The translations under genes and the position numbers were made by a program. Positions 1 through 7,171 of a stretch of 14,201 nucleotides of DNA are shown here, in pieces; the stretch's first letter is position 1; each line of letters opens with the position of its first letter. Below the pieces are notes generated by a model. That model worked only from the letters and a program-made list of their open reading frames with translations. It did not search any database and had not been told where the DNA came from. The stretch comes from OFTM382 sp964448185 (GTDB taxonomy: Bacteria > Planctomycetota > Phycisphaerae > Phycisphaerales > UBA1924). The stretch covers positions 1 through 14,201 of the forward strand of contig CAYUVO010000064.1 in the NCBI GenBank assembly GCA_964448185.1, read 5' to 3'.

Positions 1-2
1 AG

Positions 3-18
3 GCTTCTGGACAGAAGC
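3..18 (+). promoter_or_regulatory. Hairpin in the rplM leader region
   Basis: GCTTCT (3-8) and AGAAGC (13-18) form a perfect 6-bp stem around a GGAC loop, 70 nt upstream of the rplM start. Leaders of L13 genes are autoregulatory in several bacteria, so this could belong to such a leader. It could equally be the tail of an upstream terminator, because the upstream gene lies outside the window. No T-run follows it. Confidence 0.3.
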
Positions 19-60
19 ACCCGCTCGGCCCGCCCCGCCCGGTAGGCGGCGAACGACCCG

Positions 61-82
61 GCCGATCCATCGGCTCGGAGGT
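61..82 (+). promoter_or_regulatory. Hairpin next to the rplM Shine-Dalgarno site
   Basis: GCCGA (61-65) pairs with TCGGC (70-74) around a TCCA loop. Two bases later comes GGAGGT (77-82), a near-perfect Shine-Dalgarno sequence five bases from the GTG start at 88. A stem abutting the ribosome binding site could affect initiation, which would suit ribosomal-protein autoregulation. That function is inference; the inverted repeat and the SD site are directly visible. Confidence 0.4.
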
Positions 83-87
83 ACATC

Positions 88-522
88 GTGCGACGTCAAA
101 CTTATACGGCTAAGCCCGGCGAACTCGAAAAATCATGGTTCCTTGCCGATGCAGAAGATGTGCCCCTCGGTCGCTTGGCGGCTGAAGTGGCGGTCGTGCT
201 CATGGGCAAGCACCGCCCCGAATACACCCCCCACGTCGATACCGGCGACTTTGTGATCGTCACCAACGCCAAGAGCGTGGGGCTGACGGGTCGCAAGGCT
301 GAGAACAAGCTCAAGATGCGGTATTCGGGCTATCCGGGCGGGCTCAAAGCGGAGTCCTTCGGCTCGCTGCGTGAGCGTCGCCCCGAGCGTCTGGTCGAAG
401 ACGCGGTCCGCCGAATGCTCCCCAAGAGTCGGCTCGGTCGCCAGATGCTCAAGAAGCTTCGGGTGTACCCCGCTGGGACGCACCCGCACGAGGCTCAGCA
501 GCCGATCCCGCTGAGCATGTAA
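88..522 (+). CDS. rplM: Large ribosomal subunit protein uL13
   Basis: Encodes 144 residues, the usual length for bacterial L13, an early-assembling protein of the 50S subunit that binds 23S rRNA. Recognisable family stretches are W..ADAEDVPLGRLAAEVA near the N terminus, LMGKHRPEYTPHVDTGDFV (about residues 38-56), the V.LTGRKAENK block, the YSGYPGGL block, and a C-terminal region with AVRRMLPKSRLGRQM and LRVYPAGTHPHEAQQP. The start is GTG; GGAGGT five bases upstream decides it. The partner gene rpsI follows after 99 nt, the usual L13-S9 pairing, and no promoter is evident between them, so co-transcription is likely. Nothing in the protein looks truncated. Confidence 0.97.
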   Translation: MRRQTYTAKPGELEKSWFLADAEDVPLGRLAAEVAVVLMGKHRPEYTPHVDTGDFVIVTNAKSVGLTGRKAENKLKMRYSGYPGGLKAESFGSLRERRPERLVEDAVRRMLPKSRLGRQMLKKLRVYPAGTHPHEAQQPIPLSM

Positions 523-621
523 GACCACTCATCAGACCCCCTCCCCCCAGCAATCACCGCGATTTGCAGCACGAACTCGGGACTCACAAACACAAGTCCT
601 TGAACGAATCGAGAGCGACGC

Positions 622-1161
622 ATGACTGATTTCCAGACCCCTGAGATGAACACCGGCATTGACGATCAAGGCGACAGCGCCGTGGCCACAGCAGCGCCCG
701 AGCAGATGGTGCGGCCGCTCCGCGAGCCGGTGCCCGCGGATGCGCACGGCTGGTGGTGGGGTGTGGGTCGGCGCAAGTCGGCGGTGGCTCGGGTTCGTAT
801 GCGGTCCGCTGCCAAGGGCGACGGCTCGGGTGAGCTCAAGTTCCAGAAGACCCGCAAGCTCTTCAAGACCGTCGAAGAGTATTTTTCCGAGCTGCGAGAT
901 CGCGGTGACGTGATGGCTCCGCTCGAACTCACGGGAACCGCTGGCAAGCTCGACGTGTTCATCCGCTGTCGTGGTGGTGGGACGATGGGCCAGGCCCAAG
1001 CGGTCCGTCTGGGCATCTCCCGTGCTTTGATCAAGTATGACCCGACGTTCGAGCAGAAGCTCCGCGATGCGGGGTATCTCACTCGCGACGCCCGCAAGGT
1101 CGAACGCCAGAAGCCCGGTCAGCCCGGTGCCCGCAAGCGGTTCCAGTTCTCCAAGCGTTGA
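622..1161 (+). CDS. rpsI: Small ribosomal subunit protein uS9
   Basis: Encodes 179 residues, about 50 more than the E. coli protein. The S9 core begins near residue 49 with GVGRRKSAVARVRM, continues through GKLDVFIRCRGGGTMGQAQAVRLGISRAL, and ends with the diagnostic C terminus (TRDARKVERQKPGQPGARKRFQFSKR region), whose Arg/Lys tail reaches the ribosomal P-site tRNA. The excess is mostly an N-terminal extension of about 45 residues that is acidic and Ala/Pro-rich, ending in a Trp run (GWWWG), plus a few extra residues in the first strand-loop region. The ATG at 622 lacks a strong SD. An internal start nearer the core is possible, since an in-frame Met lies at codon 9 and another at about codon 32. 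It is the second gene of the rplM-rpsI unit. Confidence 0.96.
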   Translation: MTDFQTPEMNTGIDDQGDSAVATAAPEQMVRPLREPVPADAHGWWWGVGRRKSAVARVRMRSAAKGDGSGELKFQKTRKLFKTVEEYFSELRDRGDVMAPLELTGTAGKLDVFIRCRGGGTMGQAQAVRLGISRALIKYDPTFEQKLRDAGYLTRDARKVERQKPGQPGARKRFQFSKR

Positions 1162-1200
1162 ACCAGTTGGTCCAGTTGGCCCGGTTGGGCCGGGTTGGTT
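1161..1200 (+). terminator. Possible terminator hairpin after rpsI
   Basis: Beginning on the last base of the rpsI stop codon, AACCA (1161-1165) can pair with TGGTT (1196-1200), extended by G-U pairs, and inside it GGCCC (1178-1182) pairs with GGGCC (1187-1191) around GGTT. The position fits a terminator for the rplM-rpsI unit. There is no T-run after it, so it is not a standard intrinsic terminator. Confidence 0.35.
1163..1198 (+). repeat. Four degenerate 9-bp tandem units
   Basis: The units are CCAGTTGGT, CCAGTTGGC, CCGGTTGGG and CCGGGTTGG, directly after the rpsI stop codon. The repeat overlaps the hairpin described for the same place. On the opposite strand it reads as Gly-Pro-Thr triplets, which creates a collagen-like antisense frame that is not considered a gene. 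The rest of the gap to 1339 (including the palindrome TTGGTACCAA at 1209-1218) shows no gene. Confidence 0.6.
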
Positions 1201-1339
1201 CGCGCGGCTTGGTACCAAAGCATTGGGTACCAGCGTGTTCGGATCAGTTTGGTATCACTCTGGGCACTCTTTTGGCAAGTGTGCGTGGGGTCGAGATGCC
1301 TACTTGGTGAGCTGAGCGATTTGATTTGCAGGTTGGCGG

Positions 1340-1345
1340 TACCAT
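1340..1345 (+). promoter_or_regulatory. -10-like box placed for a leaderless start
   Basis: TACCAT (a TANNNT box, preceded by GG) ends six bases before the GTG at 1352, so transcription would be expected to begin on the start codon itself. No convincing -35 is seen and no SD precedes the GTG, which fits a leaderless mRNA. This is inferred from spacing only. Confidence 0.4.
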
Positions 1346-1351
1346 GCTCGT

Positions 1352-2149
1352 GTGACCCCACGTCTTTCTCATCGAGCCCGTCTTAGGCGGCATGTAGGTC
1401 GTTTGCTGCGCAGGCGGGCAGCCAAGCTGCTGGTAGTGGGTGGGCTGGTGGTCGTTCTAATCGCATCGGGCTTGGGCATGGTGGCCACGCTGCTCGCGGG
1501 CAAGACGCCTGCGTGGTGGCGCTCGGTCAACGTCGCAGCCAGCTCGACCCAGCAACTCGCGGTGGCGTTCGAGAACGCGGTGTCGAATCAGCTCACGCAG
1601 GTGCGACCCGCGGCTGCTGATTTGGAACCCGGGGAGCGTTGGCACAGCGAGCCTTGGGGGATCTCGATCGAGCCCCGCGAGGTCAATGCGTGGCTCAACG
1701 CACGGATGCCCGCGTGGCTTGCCTCAAGGGGCGATCTTCGGGAGTGGCCCCCGCAGCTCGAAGAGTTGCAGGTGGACTTCGATCAAGGATTGATCCGTGT
1801 TGGGGTTCAAGTCAGTACGCCCAAGGGCTCACAAATCGTCACCGCACACCTTCGCCCATCGGTCGATGAACACGGCGCGATGTGGATCCCCGCAGAGCGG
1901 CTCGATATCGGGCGGCTGCCGTTGCCCGCTCGTTGGGTGCTGCCCAGTGCTGAGGGATGGGCGAGCGACGCGGTGCCCTCGGAGTTTGGCGAGCGTGCTG
2001 ATCTGTCGTTGATGTTCGATGTGCTTAGCGGGATTGTCTCAAGCGAGCATCCGGTGGTGCCGTTGCCCGACGGCAGGCAGGTTCGGTTGTTAGAGGTCCA
2101 CGCGCGCGATGGGCACTTGGAGTTGTTGTGCCGGACCGAGGCGCGGTGA
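1352..2149 (+). CDS. Membrane-anchored protein of unknown function
   Basis: Encodes 265 residues that I do not recognise. The N terminus is strongly basic (many Arg/His in residues 4-25), followed by one hydrophobic segment at about 26-48 (LLVVGGLVVVLIASGLGMVA). This suggests a single-pass inner-membrane anchor with the remainder outside the cytoplasm. The soluble part contains a W-rich patch (PWGISIEPREVNAWLNARMPAWL, split here as residues 100-123) and alternating hydrophobic strands ending in an RPSVDEHGAMWIPAERLDIG block. The order of anchor, then 'EVNAWL'-like helix, then beta strands recalls small membrane-tethered beta proteins such as DUF2140/YpmS, but that is only a resemblance. The GTG start is supported by the upstream TACCAT box rather than by an SD. 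The gene converges on cysS with a 17-nt gap. Confidence 0.75.
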   Translation: MTPRLSHRARLRRHVGRLLRRRAAKLLVVGGLVVVLIASGLGMVATLLAGKTPAWWRSVNVAASSTQQLAVAFENAVSNQLTQVRPAAADLEPGERWHSEPWGISIEPREVNAWLNARMPAWLASRGDLREWPPQLEELQVDFDQGLIRVGVQVSTPKGSQIVTAHLRPSVDEHGAMWIPAERLDIGRLPLPARWVLPSAEGWASDAVPSEFGERADLSLMFDVLSGIVSSEHPVVPLPDGRQVRLLEVHARDGHLELLCRTEAR

Positions 2150-2166
2150 AGGAGCGGGGGTTGGTG

Positions 2167-3822
2167 TCAGGCCCGGCTGACTTCGACCTTGCCGCCGGGG
2201 ACGTCTTTGATCGACAGGCCCAGGGCAGCAAGCTCGTCGCGGATGCGGTCGGCATCGGACCAGTTTTTAGCCGCCCGCGCATCGCGGCGTTCAACAAGCA
2301 ACGCCTCGATCTGCGCATCGGGCTCGACCTCTTTGTAGACGCCGATCTCGGTAGCGACATCAGCGGTGCGCCCGAGCGTGATGACCCCGATCACGTCGTC
2401 GATGGTGGCGAGTGCTTGAGCCAGGAGCGTGCCGGGGGCCATAGAACCCGAGGTGAATGCGGAACGCATTTCGTTGAGTGCTGCGATGGCGCCCGCGATG
2501 TTGAGGTCGTCGTGCATCGCGTCGGCGAAGGCGGCGATGTAGTGCTTGGGGTCGTCGCCTCGCTCGGTTGCTTGTGCGCACTTGTCCCAGAGATCACGCC
2601 AGCGCTCGATCTGTCGGGCGGCGTCTTTGAGACCTTGTTCGGTGAAGTTGGCGTTGGCACGGTAGTGGGTGCTGATGAGTTCGAGCCGAAGGGCTGCGGG
2701 CGAGTGGCCCTTGGCGAAGAGGTCGCGGGCGGTGAAGAAGTTGCCCGTTGATTTGGACATCTTCTGTCCTTCGACCATGAGGAAGCGTGCGTGGAACCAG
2801 TGTCGGGCGAATCGTGAGCCGCCGGTGGCTGCGCGGGTCTGGGCGATCTCGCATTCGTGGTGGGGGAAGATGTTGTCTTCGCCGCCGGAGTGGAGGTCAA
2901 TTACGACGGCAGATGTCTCGGCGGCAGAAGAGGGGGTAGTTGGCGCTTGGTTGAGCGCGCCAGCGAGGCCTCCGGCGATGAGTCGGCCCAGTGCCATGGC
3001 GCTGCATTCGATGTGCCAGCCTGGGTAGCCCTCGCCCCACGGGCTGGGCCATTTCATGAGGTGCGAGGCGTCTTCTTTCCAGAGCAGGAAATCGGCGGGG
3101 TGCTTCTTTTGGGCTTGATTGGTAGCGGAAACGCGGCCGCCTGCGCCGCCTCGGAGCTGGTCGAGGGTGTTGCCGCTGAGCGTGCCGTAGTCGGGGAATG
3201 ATTCTACATCGAAGTACACGGCTCGCTGCCCCGGCTCGCCACGGACATAGGCGGCGCCGCGTTCGATGAGGCGTTCGATGAGCGTGACCATCGCCCCAAC
3301 GTGATCGGTAGCTCTTGGCATGAGCGAGGGATCGCTCTGTGCTTCTGTGGCGAGCTTGAGTCCGAGTGCTTTGGCGTCCTCGATGAAGCGTTCTTCATAG
3401 AACCGGGCGATGGCCCTTGGGTCGTTGGGGTCGAGGTCGGTGTGCGTATGAGCGGAGCCAGATTTTTTGGCCGCTTGTTGAGCCTTGGCGATGCGTTCGC
3501 GAGCGGCGTCCATCTTGTCCATGCCCGCGCCGTCGGCGAGGTCGTCATCGGTCATGTGGCCGACGTCGGTGATGTTCATCATGTGAACGACACTGCGCGG
3601 GCCTTGATGGTGTTGTGCCGACGGGCTATGCAGTGCGCACAAGGGCGATTCGATCCAGCGCCGAAGCAAGTCGGCAGCGAGGAATGAGCGGAAGTTCCCG
3701 ATGTGCGCATCGTCGTAGACGGTCGGGCCACAGGTGTAGAAGGTGATCCGCGATGGGTCAGCGGGGACGAAGGGCTCGATGGTGTTCGAGAGGGTGTTGT
3801 AGAGCCGAAGCGCTTTGCTCAT
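2167..3822 (-). CDS. cysS: Cysteinyl-tRNA synthetase
   Basis: Class I aminoacyl-tRNA synthetase that charges tRNA-Cys in the cytoplasm. With the start used here it is 551 residues, against about 460 in E. coli. Signature 1 is HIGN at 40-43 in TCGPTVYDDAHIGNFR, and signature 2 is KMSKS at 354-358. The zinc ligands expected from the E. coli enzyme are all present: Cys31, Cys273 in WHIECSAM, and His321 plus Glu325 in FPHHECE. Extra length sits in two places: residues about 60-130 (a His/Ser-rich loop, then NITDVGHMTDDD and a Lys/Ala-rich stretch) and about 281-305 between IECSAM and DLHSGGED. The C terminus (ERRDARAAKNWSDADRIRDELAALG) is the usual anticodon-recognition end. A GTG six codons upstream (3840) is possible, but a TACCAT box lies between it and the ATG at 3822, favouring 3822. 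Confidence 0.96.
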   Translation of the reverse strand: MSKALRLYNTLSNTIEPFVPADPSRITFYTCGPTVYDDAHIGNFRSFLAADLLRRWIESPLCALHSPSAQHHQGPRSVVHMMNITDVGHMTDDDLADGAGMDKMDAARERIAKAQQAAKKSGSAHTHTDLDPNDPRAIARFYEERFIEDAKALGLKLATEAQSDPSLMPRATDHVGAMVTLIERLIERGAAYVRGEPGQRAVYFDVESFPDYGTLSGNTLDQLRGGAGGRVSATNQAQKKHPADFLLWKEDASHLMKWPSPWGEGYPGWHIECSAMALGRLIAGGLAGALNQAPTTPSSAAETSAVVIDLHSGGEDNIFPHHECEIAQTRAATGGSRFARHWFHARFLMVEGQKMSKSTGNFFTARDLFAKGHSPAALRLELISTHYRANANFTEQGLKDAARQIERWRDLWDKCAQATERGDDPKHYIAAFADAMHDDLNIAGAIAALNEMRSAFTSGSMAPGTLLAQALATIDDVIGVITLGRTADVATEIGVYKEVEPDAQIEALLVERRDARAAKNWSDADRIRDELAALGLSIKDVPGGKVEVSRA

Positions 3823-3827
3823 GGGCG

Positions 3828-3833
3828 ATGGTA
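3828..3833 (-). promoter_or_regulatory. -10-like box directly before cysS
   Basis: On the minus strand TACCAT is followed by five bases and then the ATG at 3822. No SD is present. The spacing matches the near-leaderless arrangement seen at 1352, 10703 and 10770. It argues against the GTG at 3840, which would lie upstream of the transcription start. Confidence 0.35.
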
Positions 3834-3869
3834 GGGGCACGACAAGCGGGCTTTGAGCGGGGAGCGGTA

Positions 3870-5219
3870 TCAGCCCTGAAGTCGTGCGCGGCCGTTCTCG
3901 CCGGTGCTTTCGGGCGAGGCTTCGTCGTCCTTGGGGATGACCTGCAGGTTGACCCGCAGCACACGGGTGGGCTCGGCCTGGGTGACTTCGAGGAGCACGC
4001 GGTCGATGCGGAGCTGTTCGCCCTGCGTGGGGATGCGTCCGAGGCGGACCATGACGCAGCCGCCGAGGGTGTCGTAGTCGTCGCTCTCGGGGAGACTCAC
4101 GCCGAGGGGTTCGAGGGCTTCGTTGAGATCATCGATGTGCGCACGGGCGTCGATGTCGGCGGTGTTGGTTTCGATGTCGATATCGATGCTCGGGGCTTCG
4201 TCATCGGGTGTTTCGTATTCATCGAGGATGTCGCCGAAGACTTCTTCGATGATGTCTTCGACGGTGACGAGCCCGGCGGTGCCTCCATATTCGTCCGCGA
4301 TGAGCGCCATGTGGGTCTGGCGTTCGAGCAGGTCCGAGAGCAGTTCACGGACGGTCTTGGCTTCGGGCACAAACGTTGCGGTGCGGAGCAGTGGCTGGAG
4401 CACGAAGTTGTCTGATTGGTCGTCGTGCTCGGCGAGATAGTGCAGCAGGTCTTTGGCGTAGAGAATGCCCACGACATGATCGAGGTTGTCCTCGTAGACG
4501 GGGATTCGGCTGTGCGGGGCCTGGCGTATGAACGCTTTGATGACGCTCAGGTCGTCGGTATATTGCAACGCATCGATGTCGGTGCGCGGCGTCATGACGT
4601 CTTCTGCACTCGTCGTGCGAAGACGAACCACCGCAGCGATCATGTCACGCTCTTGCTCGTCAAACTGGCCTTCCTGGCGGCCCTCTTCGACCACGCTGAG
4701 CAGATCGGCTTCGATGGCCTCGGCCTCGGTCGTCGTCGGTGCGATCACCCGGCGGACCAACTCATCGATCCCACGCCACAGCAAGATCAGAGGCATCACG
4801 ACGCGATAGGTGATGCGGATGAGTGACGCGGCGCTGTAGACCAGCCGTTCGCCCGCGTGATCGGCGAGGCTCGCGGGCAGCAGCACCGCGACGAGCCAGA
4901 GCAACGGCGTCGAGATCACCAGCCCGAGCACGAGGTCGAGCCGGGCGACAGCGTCCGAAGAGCCGCCGATCCAGGCGATGAATCCCATCGCGGTCAGCAG
5001 CGTGCAGACGCTCGCGAGGAGCCCTTGTCCCAGCGCGTGGCCTTCGAGGTCTGCGAGGATTCTTTCGATGCGATGTTGAGCGCCGGCGTTGTCGCGTTCG
5101 ATCGCGATTTCCGAGAGCGTGGTCCGCGCGGAGTGCAGCAACGCCATGTGCAGCGTGGCGAAGATGCCCGCGAGACCAAGCCCGCCGAGCGCTACGGGGA
5201 TCGCAGCAAGCGCACTCAT
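3870..5219 (-). CDS. CorC/HlyC-type CBS-domain membrane protein
   Basis: Encodes 449 residues with the layout of the CNNM/CorC (hemolysin C-like, UPF0053) family. There is an N-terminal DUF21-like membrane part with hydrophobic segments at about 5-27, 68-88, 95-116 and 132-150. A cytoplasmic CBS pair follows: the first at about 205-265, opening with EDVMTPRTDIDAL and containing HSRIPVYEDNLDHVVGILYAKDLL, the second at about 278-330, with MALIADEYGGTAGLVTVEDIIEEVFGDI split over 304-331. The C-terminal CorC/HlyC domain spans about 350-428 (DYDTLGGCVMVRLGRIP). Family members are implicated in Mg2+/Co2+ transport or efflux, so a role in divalent-cation homeostasis is likely; the exact substrate is not determinable. 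Its ATG overlaps the ybeY stop by ATGA, implying translational coupling. That ybeY-corC neighbourhood is common in bacteria. Confidence 0.93.
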   Translation of the reverse strand: MSALAAIPVALGGLGLAGIFATLHMALLHSARTTLSEIAIERDNAGAQHRIERILADLEGHALGQGLLASVCTLLTAMGFIAWIGGSSDAVARLDLVLGLVISTPLLWLVAVLLPASLADHAGERLVYSAASLIRITYRVVMPLILLWRGIDELVRRVIAPTTTEAEAIEADLLSVVEEGRQEGQFDEQERDMIAAVVRLRTTSAEDVMTPRTDIDALQYTDDLSVIKAFIRQAPHSRIPVYEDNLDHVVGILYAKDLLHYLAEHDDQSDNFVLQPLLRTATFVPEAKTVRELLSDLLERQTHMALIADEYGGTAGLVTVEDIIEEVFGDILDEYETPDDEAPSIDIDIETNTADIDARAHIDDLNEALEPLGVSLPESDDYDTLGGCVMVRLGRIPTQGEQLRIDRVLLEVTQAEPTRVLRVNLQVIPKDDEASPESTGENGRARLQG

Positions 5220-5746
5220 GAGCTTGCTCCATCCCGAGAAGGCGTGGTCGAATAGATCGCGGGCAGTCCTATCGCGGCGAGCAGTTCATCTTCGCGTTGG
5301 TGCATGGCTTGTGAGTCGGCCTCGTCGTGGTCGTCGTGGCCCAGGCAGTGGAGCAAGCCGTGGGTGAAGTAGAGGAGCAGTTCGTGTTCGAGGGGCAGAC
5401 CTCGGGAATCAGACTGCCGGCGGGCCTCGTCGACGCAGATCATCAGATCGGTATCCAGCTCTGGGTCGTCGGGCGATTCGCGGAGATCAAACGTCAGCAC
5501 GTCGGTCGTCCTGGAATCGTCGAGCCACTTTTGATGAGCGATGCTCATGGCGGGATCATCGACCAGTTCGACCCGCACCTCGCCCCGGAGTTCGAGATGC
5601 TCCATCATCCGCTGGGCGTGCTCGGTGAGCCACGCGGCCTGAGAAGGGTCGATGAGACAGCCACGATCGATCAGATCGATAGTGAAGAGAAGGTGCTTTC
5701 GTTCGGGTTCATCCTGGCAACAGGACGGTTCGTCGGTTTCGCCCAT
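5216..5746 (-). CDS. ybeY: Endoribonuclease YbeY (rRNA maturation factor)
   Basis: Encodes 176 residues from the ATG used here. YbeY is a zinc-dependent single-strand endoribonuclease for 16S rRNA 3' maturation and ribosome quality control. The conserved early block is SRTTDVLTFDL (residues 78-88), and the metal site is HGLLHCLGHDDHD (from residue 129). His129 and His133 fit the HxxxH pair, and the third ligand must be His140 or His137, because one residue is inserted relative to the common GYDH form. The end (REDELLAAIGLP) is typical. The open frame continues upstream to a GTG at 5806 with another GTG at 5782; family similarity only begins near residue 17 of the version given, so I prefer the ATG although no strong SD precedes it. 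It is coupled to the CorC-type gene downstream. Confidence 0.93.
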   Translation of the reverse strand: MGETDEPSCCQDEPERKHLLFTIDLIDRGCLIDPSQAAWLTEHAQRMMEHLELRGEVRVELVDDPAMSIAHQKWLDDSRTTDVLTFDLRESPDDPELDTDLMICVDEARRQSDSRGLPLEHELLLYFTHGLLHCLGHDDHDEADSQAMHQREDELLAAIGLPAIYSTTPSRDGASS

Positions 5747-5880
5747 GGCTTGAAAAGACTGCTCTTTGCCTTCAATCGCCACCCATCCCAAGCCTCCGAG
5801 GCCCACGAGGGCGCTCTCAGCATCAGGCGGGAGGTCGATTCCCTCGAATCAGACAGCCCCGTTGGGAGCGGTCCATGCAG

Positions 5881-5886
5881 ATTCTA
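5881..5886 (-). promoter_or_regulatory. Possible -10 box for the ybeY unit
   Basis: On the minus strand TAGAAT lies upstream of ybeY. No convincing -35 is seen at the right distance. Four bases downstream an ATG opens a 17-codon frame ending at 5823, which could be a leader ORF or chance. A small inverted repeat GATTC/GAATC (5837-5850) lies between this box and ybeY. Confidence 0.25.
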
Positions 5887-5968
5887 CTGTACGAGCAGTT
5901 TGGGGCTAGGCCAACTGTCTTGGAAATGGAGCTGCATTCATGGCACATCTGGGCAGATTGTTTGTGTT

Positions 5969-5996
5969 TTGATAGCGGCGCCAGGATCGATAGAAT
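5969..5996 (+). promoter_or_regulatory. Sigma70-like promoter for the AIM24 gene
   Basis: TTGATA (5969-5974) and TAGAAT (5991-5996) each match the sigma70 consensus at five of six positions and are separated by 16 bases. Transcription from about 6003 would give a 5' leader of about 110 nt before the ATG at 6114. This is the best promoter match noticed in the window. Confidence 0.55.
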
Positions 5997-6016
5997 CCGC
6001 CCGGACAACGCCCAGC

Positions 6017-6038
6017 GATCCCACTCATAGAGTGGATC
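6017..6038 (+). promoter_or_regulatory. Hairpin in the AIM24 5' leader
   Basis: CCACTC (6021-6026) and GAGTGG (6030-6035) form a perfect 6-bp stem with an ATA loop. Past a single bulged C (6020), GAT (6017-6019) pairs with ATC (6036-6038). It lies between the predicted promoter and the gene. There is no T-run, so an RNA-stability or regulatory element is as likely as an attenuator. It matches no riboswitch that I recognise. Confidence 0.4.
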
Positions 6039-6113
6039 AGCATTCTTACGGGGTGCGAGCCAGCGCATCACGACGACGACCAAGGGTACTTGAACAAGTA
6101 TGGAGGCAGCGAC

Positions 6114-6911
6114 ATGGGACCGGACATCATCGACCATCGGATCATCGGCGACGACATGCAGGCGGTAATTATCACCCTCGACCCGGACGAGGCGGTGGTG
6201 GCTGAAGCGGGCGCGATGATGTATCTCGAAGAGGACATCGAGATGGCCACGTCGCTGAGCATGAAGGACAGCAGCGGCGGGCTGATGAGCAAGCTCTTCG
6301 AGGCGGGCAAGCGTGCGGTCACCGGCGAATCGTTCTTCATCACCTTCTTCCACAATCACGGCTTGCAACGCCGAGACTGCGCGTTCGCGGCGCCGTACCC
6401 GGGCCACGTCGTGCCCGTCGAACTCGGCGATCACGGCGGCACGCTGATCTGCCAGAAAGATTCATTCCTGTGCGCAGCGCGCGGCGTCGAAGTAACAATC
6501 GCATTCCAACGCAAAATCGGCGTCGGACTCTTCGGCGGCGAAGGCTTCATCCTGCAGAAACTCACGAGCCCATCGGGCCGCGGCCAGGCGTTCTTGCACG
6601 CGGGCGGCACGACGGTTCGTCGAGAGCTTGGAGTGGGCGAGCTGTTGCGTGTGGACACGGGGTGTCTGGTCGCGTTCGATCCGTCGGTGCAGTACGACAT
6701 CCAGTTCGTCAAGGGGATCAAGAACAAGGTCTTTGGCGGCGAGGGGCTGTTCTACGCGGCGCTCAAAGGCCCCGGGACGGTCTGGTTGCAGACGCTGCCA
6801 TTTAGCAGGCTTGCAGACCGGATCATCGCAGCGGCACCGTCGCAGGGAGGATCGCGCACGGGCGAGGGCTCGGTGCTCGGCGGGATCGGCTCGATGCTCG
6901 GCGGGCGCTGA
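6114..6911 (+). CDS. AIM24 / TIGR00266 family protein
   Basis: Encodes 265 residues. The family (AIM24, TIGR00266) consists of beta-rich proteins that are widespread in bacteria. The mitochondrial relative is linked to inner-membrane organisation, but the bacterial function is unknown. Family-like stretches are LDPDEAVVAEAGAMMYL near the N terminus, GESFFITFFHN around residue 80, PGHVVPVEL, FGGEGFILQKL, GQAFLHAGGT, and a late GPGTVWLQTLPFSRLADRI (about 218-236). The tail is rich in Gly/Ser and ends GSMLGGR. A TTG at 6090 is in frame, but GGAGG at 6102-6106, seven bases before the ATG at 6114, settles the start. It has its own promoter and leader and diverges from ybeY. Confidence 0.92.
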   Translation: MGPDIIDHRIIGDDMQAVIITLDPDEAVVAEAGAMMYLEEDIEMATSLSMKDSSGGLMSKLFEAGKRAVTGESFFITFFHNHGLQRRDCAFAAPYPGHVVPVELGDHGGTLICQKDSFLCAARGVEVTIAFQRKIGVGLFGGEGFILQKLTSPSGRGQAFLHAGGTTVRRELGVGELLRVDTGCLVAFDPSVQYDIQFVKGIKNKVFGGEGLFYAALKGPGTVWLQTLPFSRLADRIIAAAPSQGGSRTGEGSVLGGIGSMLGGR

Positions 6912-6922
6912 ATGTAGTTCAG

Positions 6923-7171
6923 TTACGGGCACTCGCCGACGTTGGCGAGCAGAGCAAGGAAGTCGCCAAACTCAACTTGGCCGTCGGGTGCGCCGTCGCC
7001 TGCAAATACTAGAAGAGCCACCTCGGCTGAGTTTTTGGACCCTACGACGACGTTGATTGTCGCATAACGGATGGACTTAGTTTGGGGGGGCAAATCATAG
7101 TCTTGCTGACCCCTTACTCTGCGGAAACAACAGTGATATCGGTTATCGCTGCGTTGCCGCCTCGCCACCAA
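6923..7171 (-). pseudogene. Dockerin-like C-terminal fragment, out of frame with its upstream ORF
   Basis: The last residues read GDGAPDGQVEFGDFLALLANVGECP, split here as a DG.VEFGDFLALL motif followed by NVGECP. This matches the C-terminal units of the secreted protein at 9335-10261. Upstream residues (KSIRYATINVVVGSKNSAEV) also look coding. There is no good start, no signal peptide and no first CPGD half. The adjacent frame (7114-7428) ends exactly where this one takes over, so one gene broken by a frameshift between about 7114 and 7171 is a reasonable reading. A G7 run at 7084-7090 lies in the fragment. It may be a decayed gene or an assembly indel. Confidence 0.45.

Noticed and set aside
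532..1218. Long antisense frame opposite rpsI with Gly-Pro-Thr repeats
   Set aside because: The collagen-like triplets come from the 9-bp tandem repeat read backwards; the rest mirrors rpsI, whose identity is certain.
1209..1253. Palindrome TTGGTACCAA and related GGTACC/GGTATC copies as a possible operator
   Set aside because: Spacing is irregular and no gene starts nearby except 1352, which has a closer box; too short to call an operator.
2128..3201. Plus-strand frames opposite cysS
   Set aside because: They are antisense to a fully conserved synthetase and have no SD or family features.
6090..6113. TTG start for the AIM24 gene
   Set aside because: The SD GGAGG at 6102-6106 lies downstream of it and is ideally spaced for the ATG at 6114.
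5327..6205. 292-codon plus-strand frame across ybeY and the divergent promoter region
   Set aside because: It is antisense to ybeY with its intact metal site and runs through the promoter and leader of the AIM24 gene in another frame.
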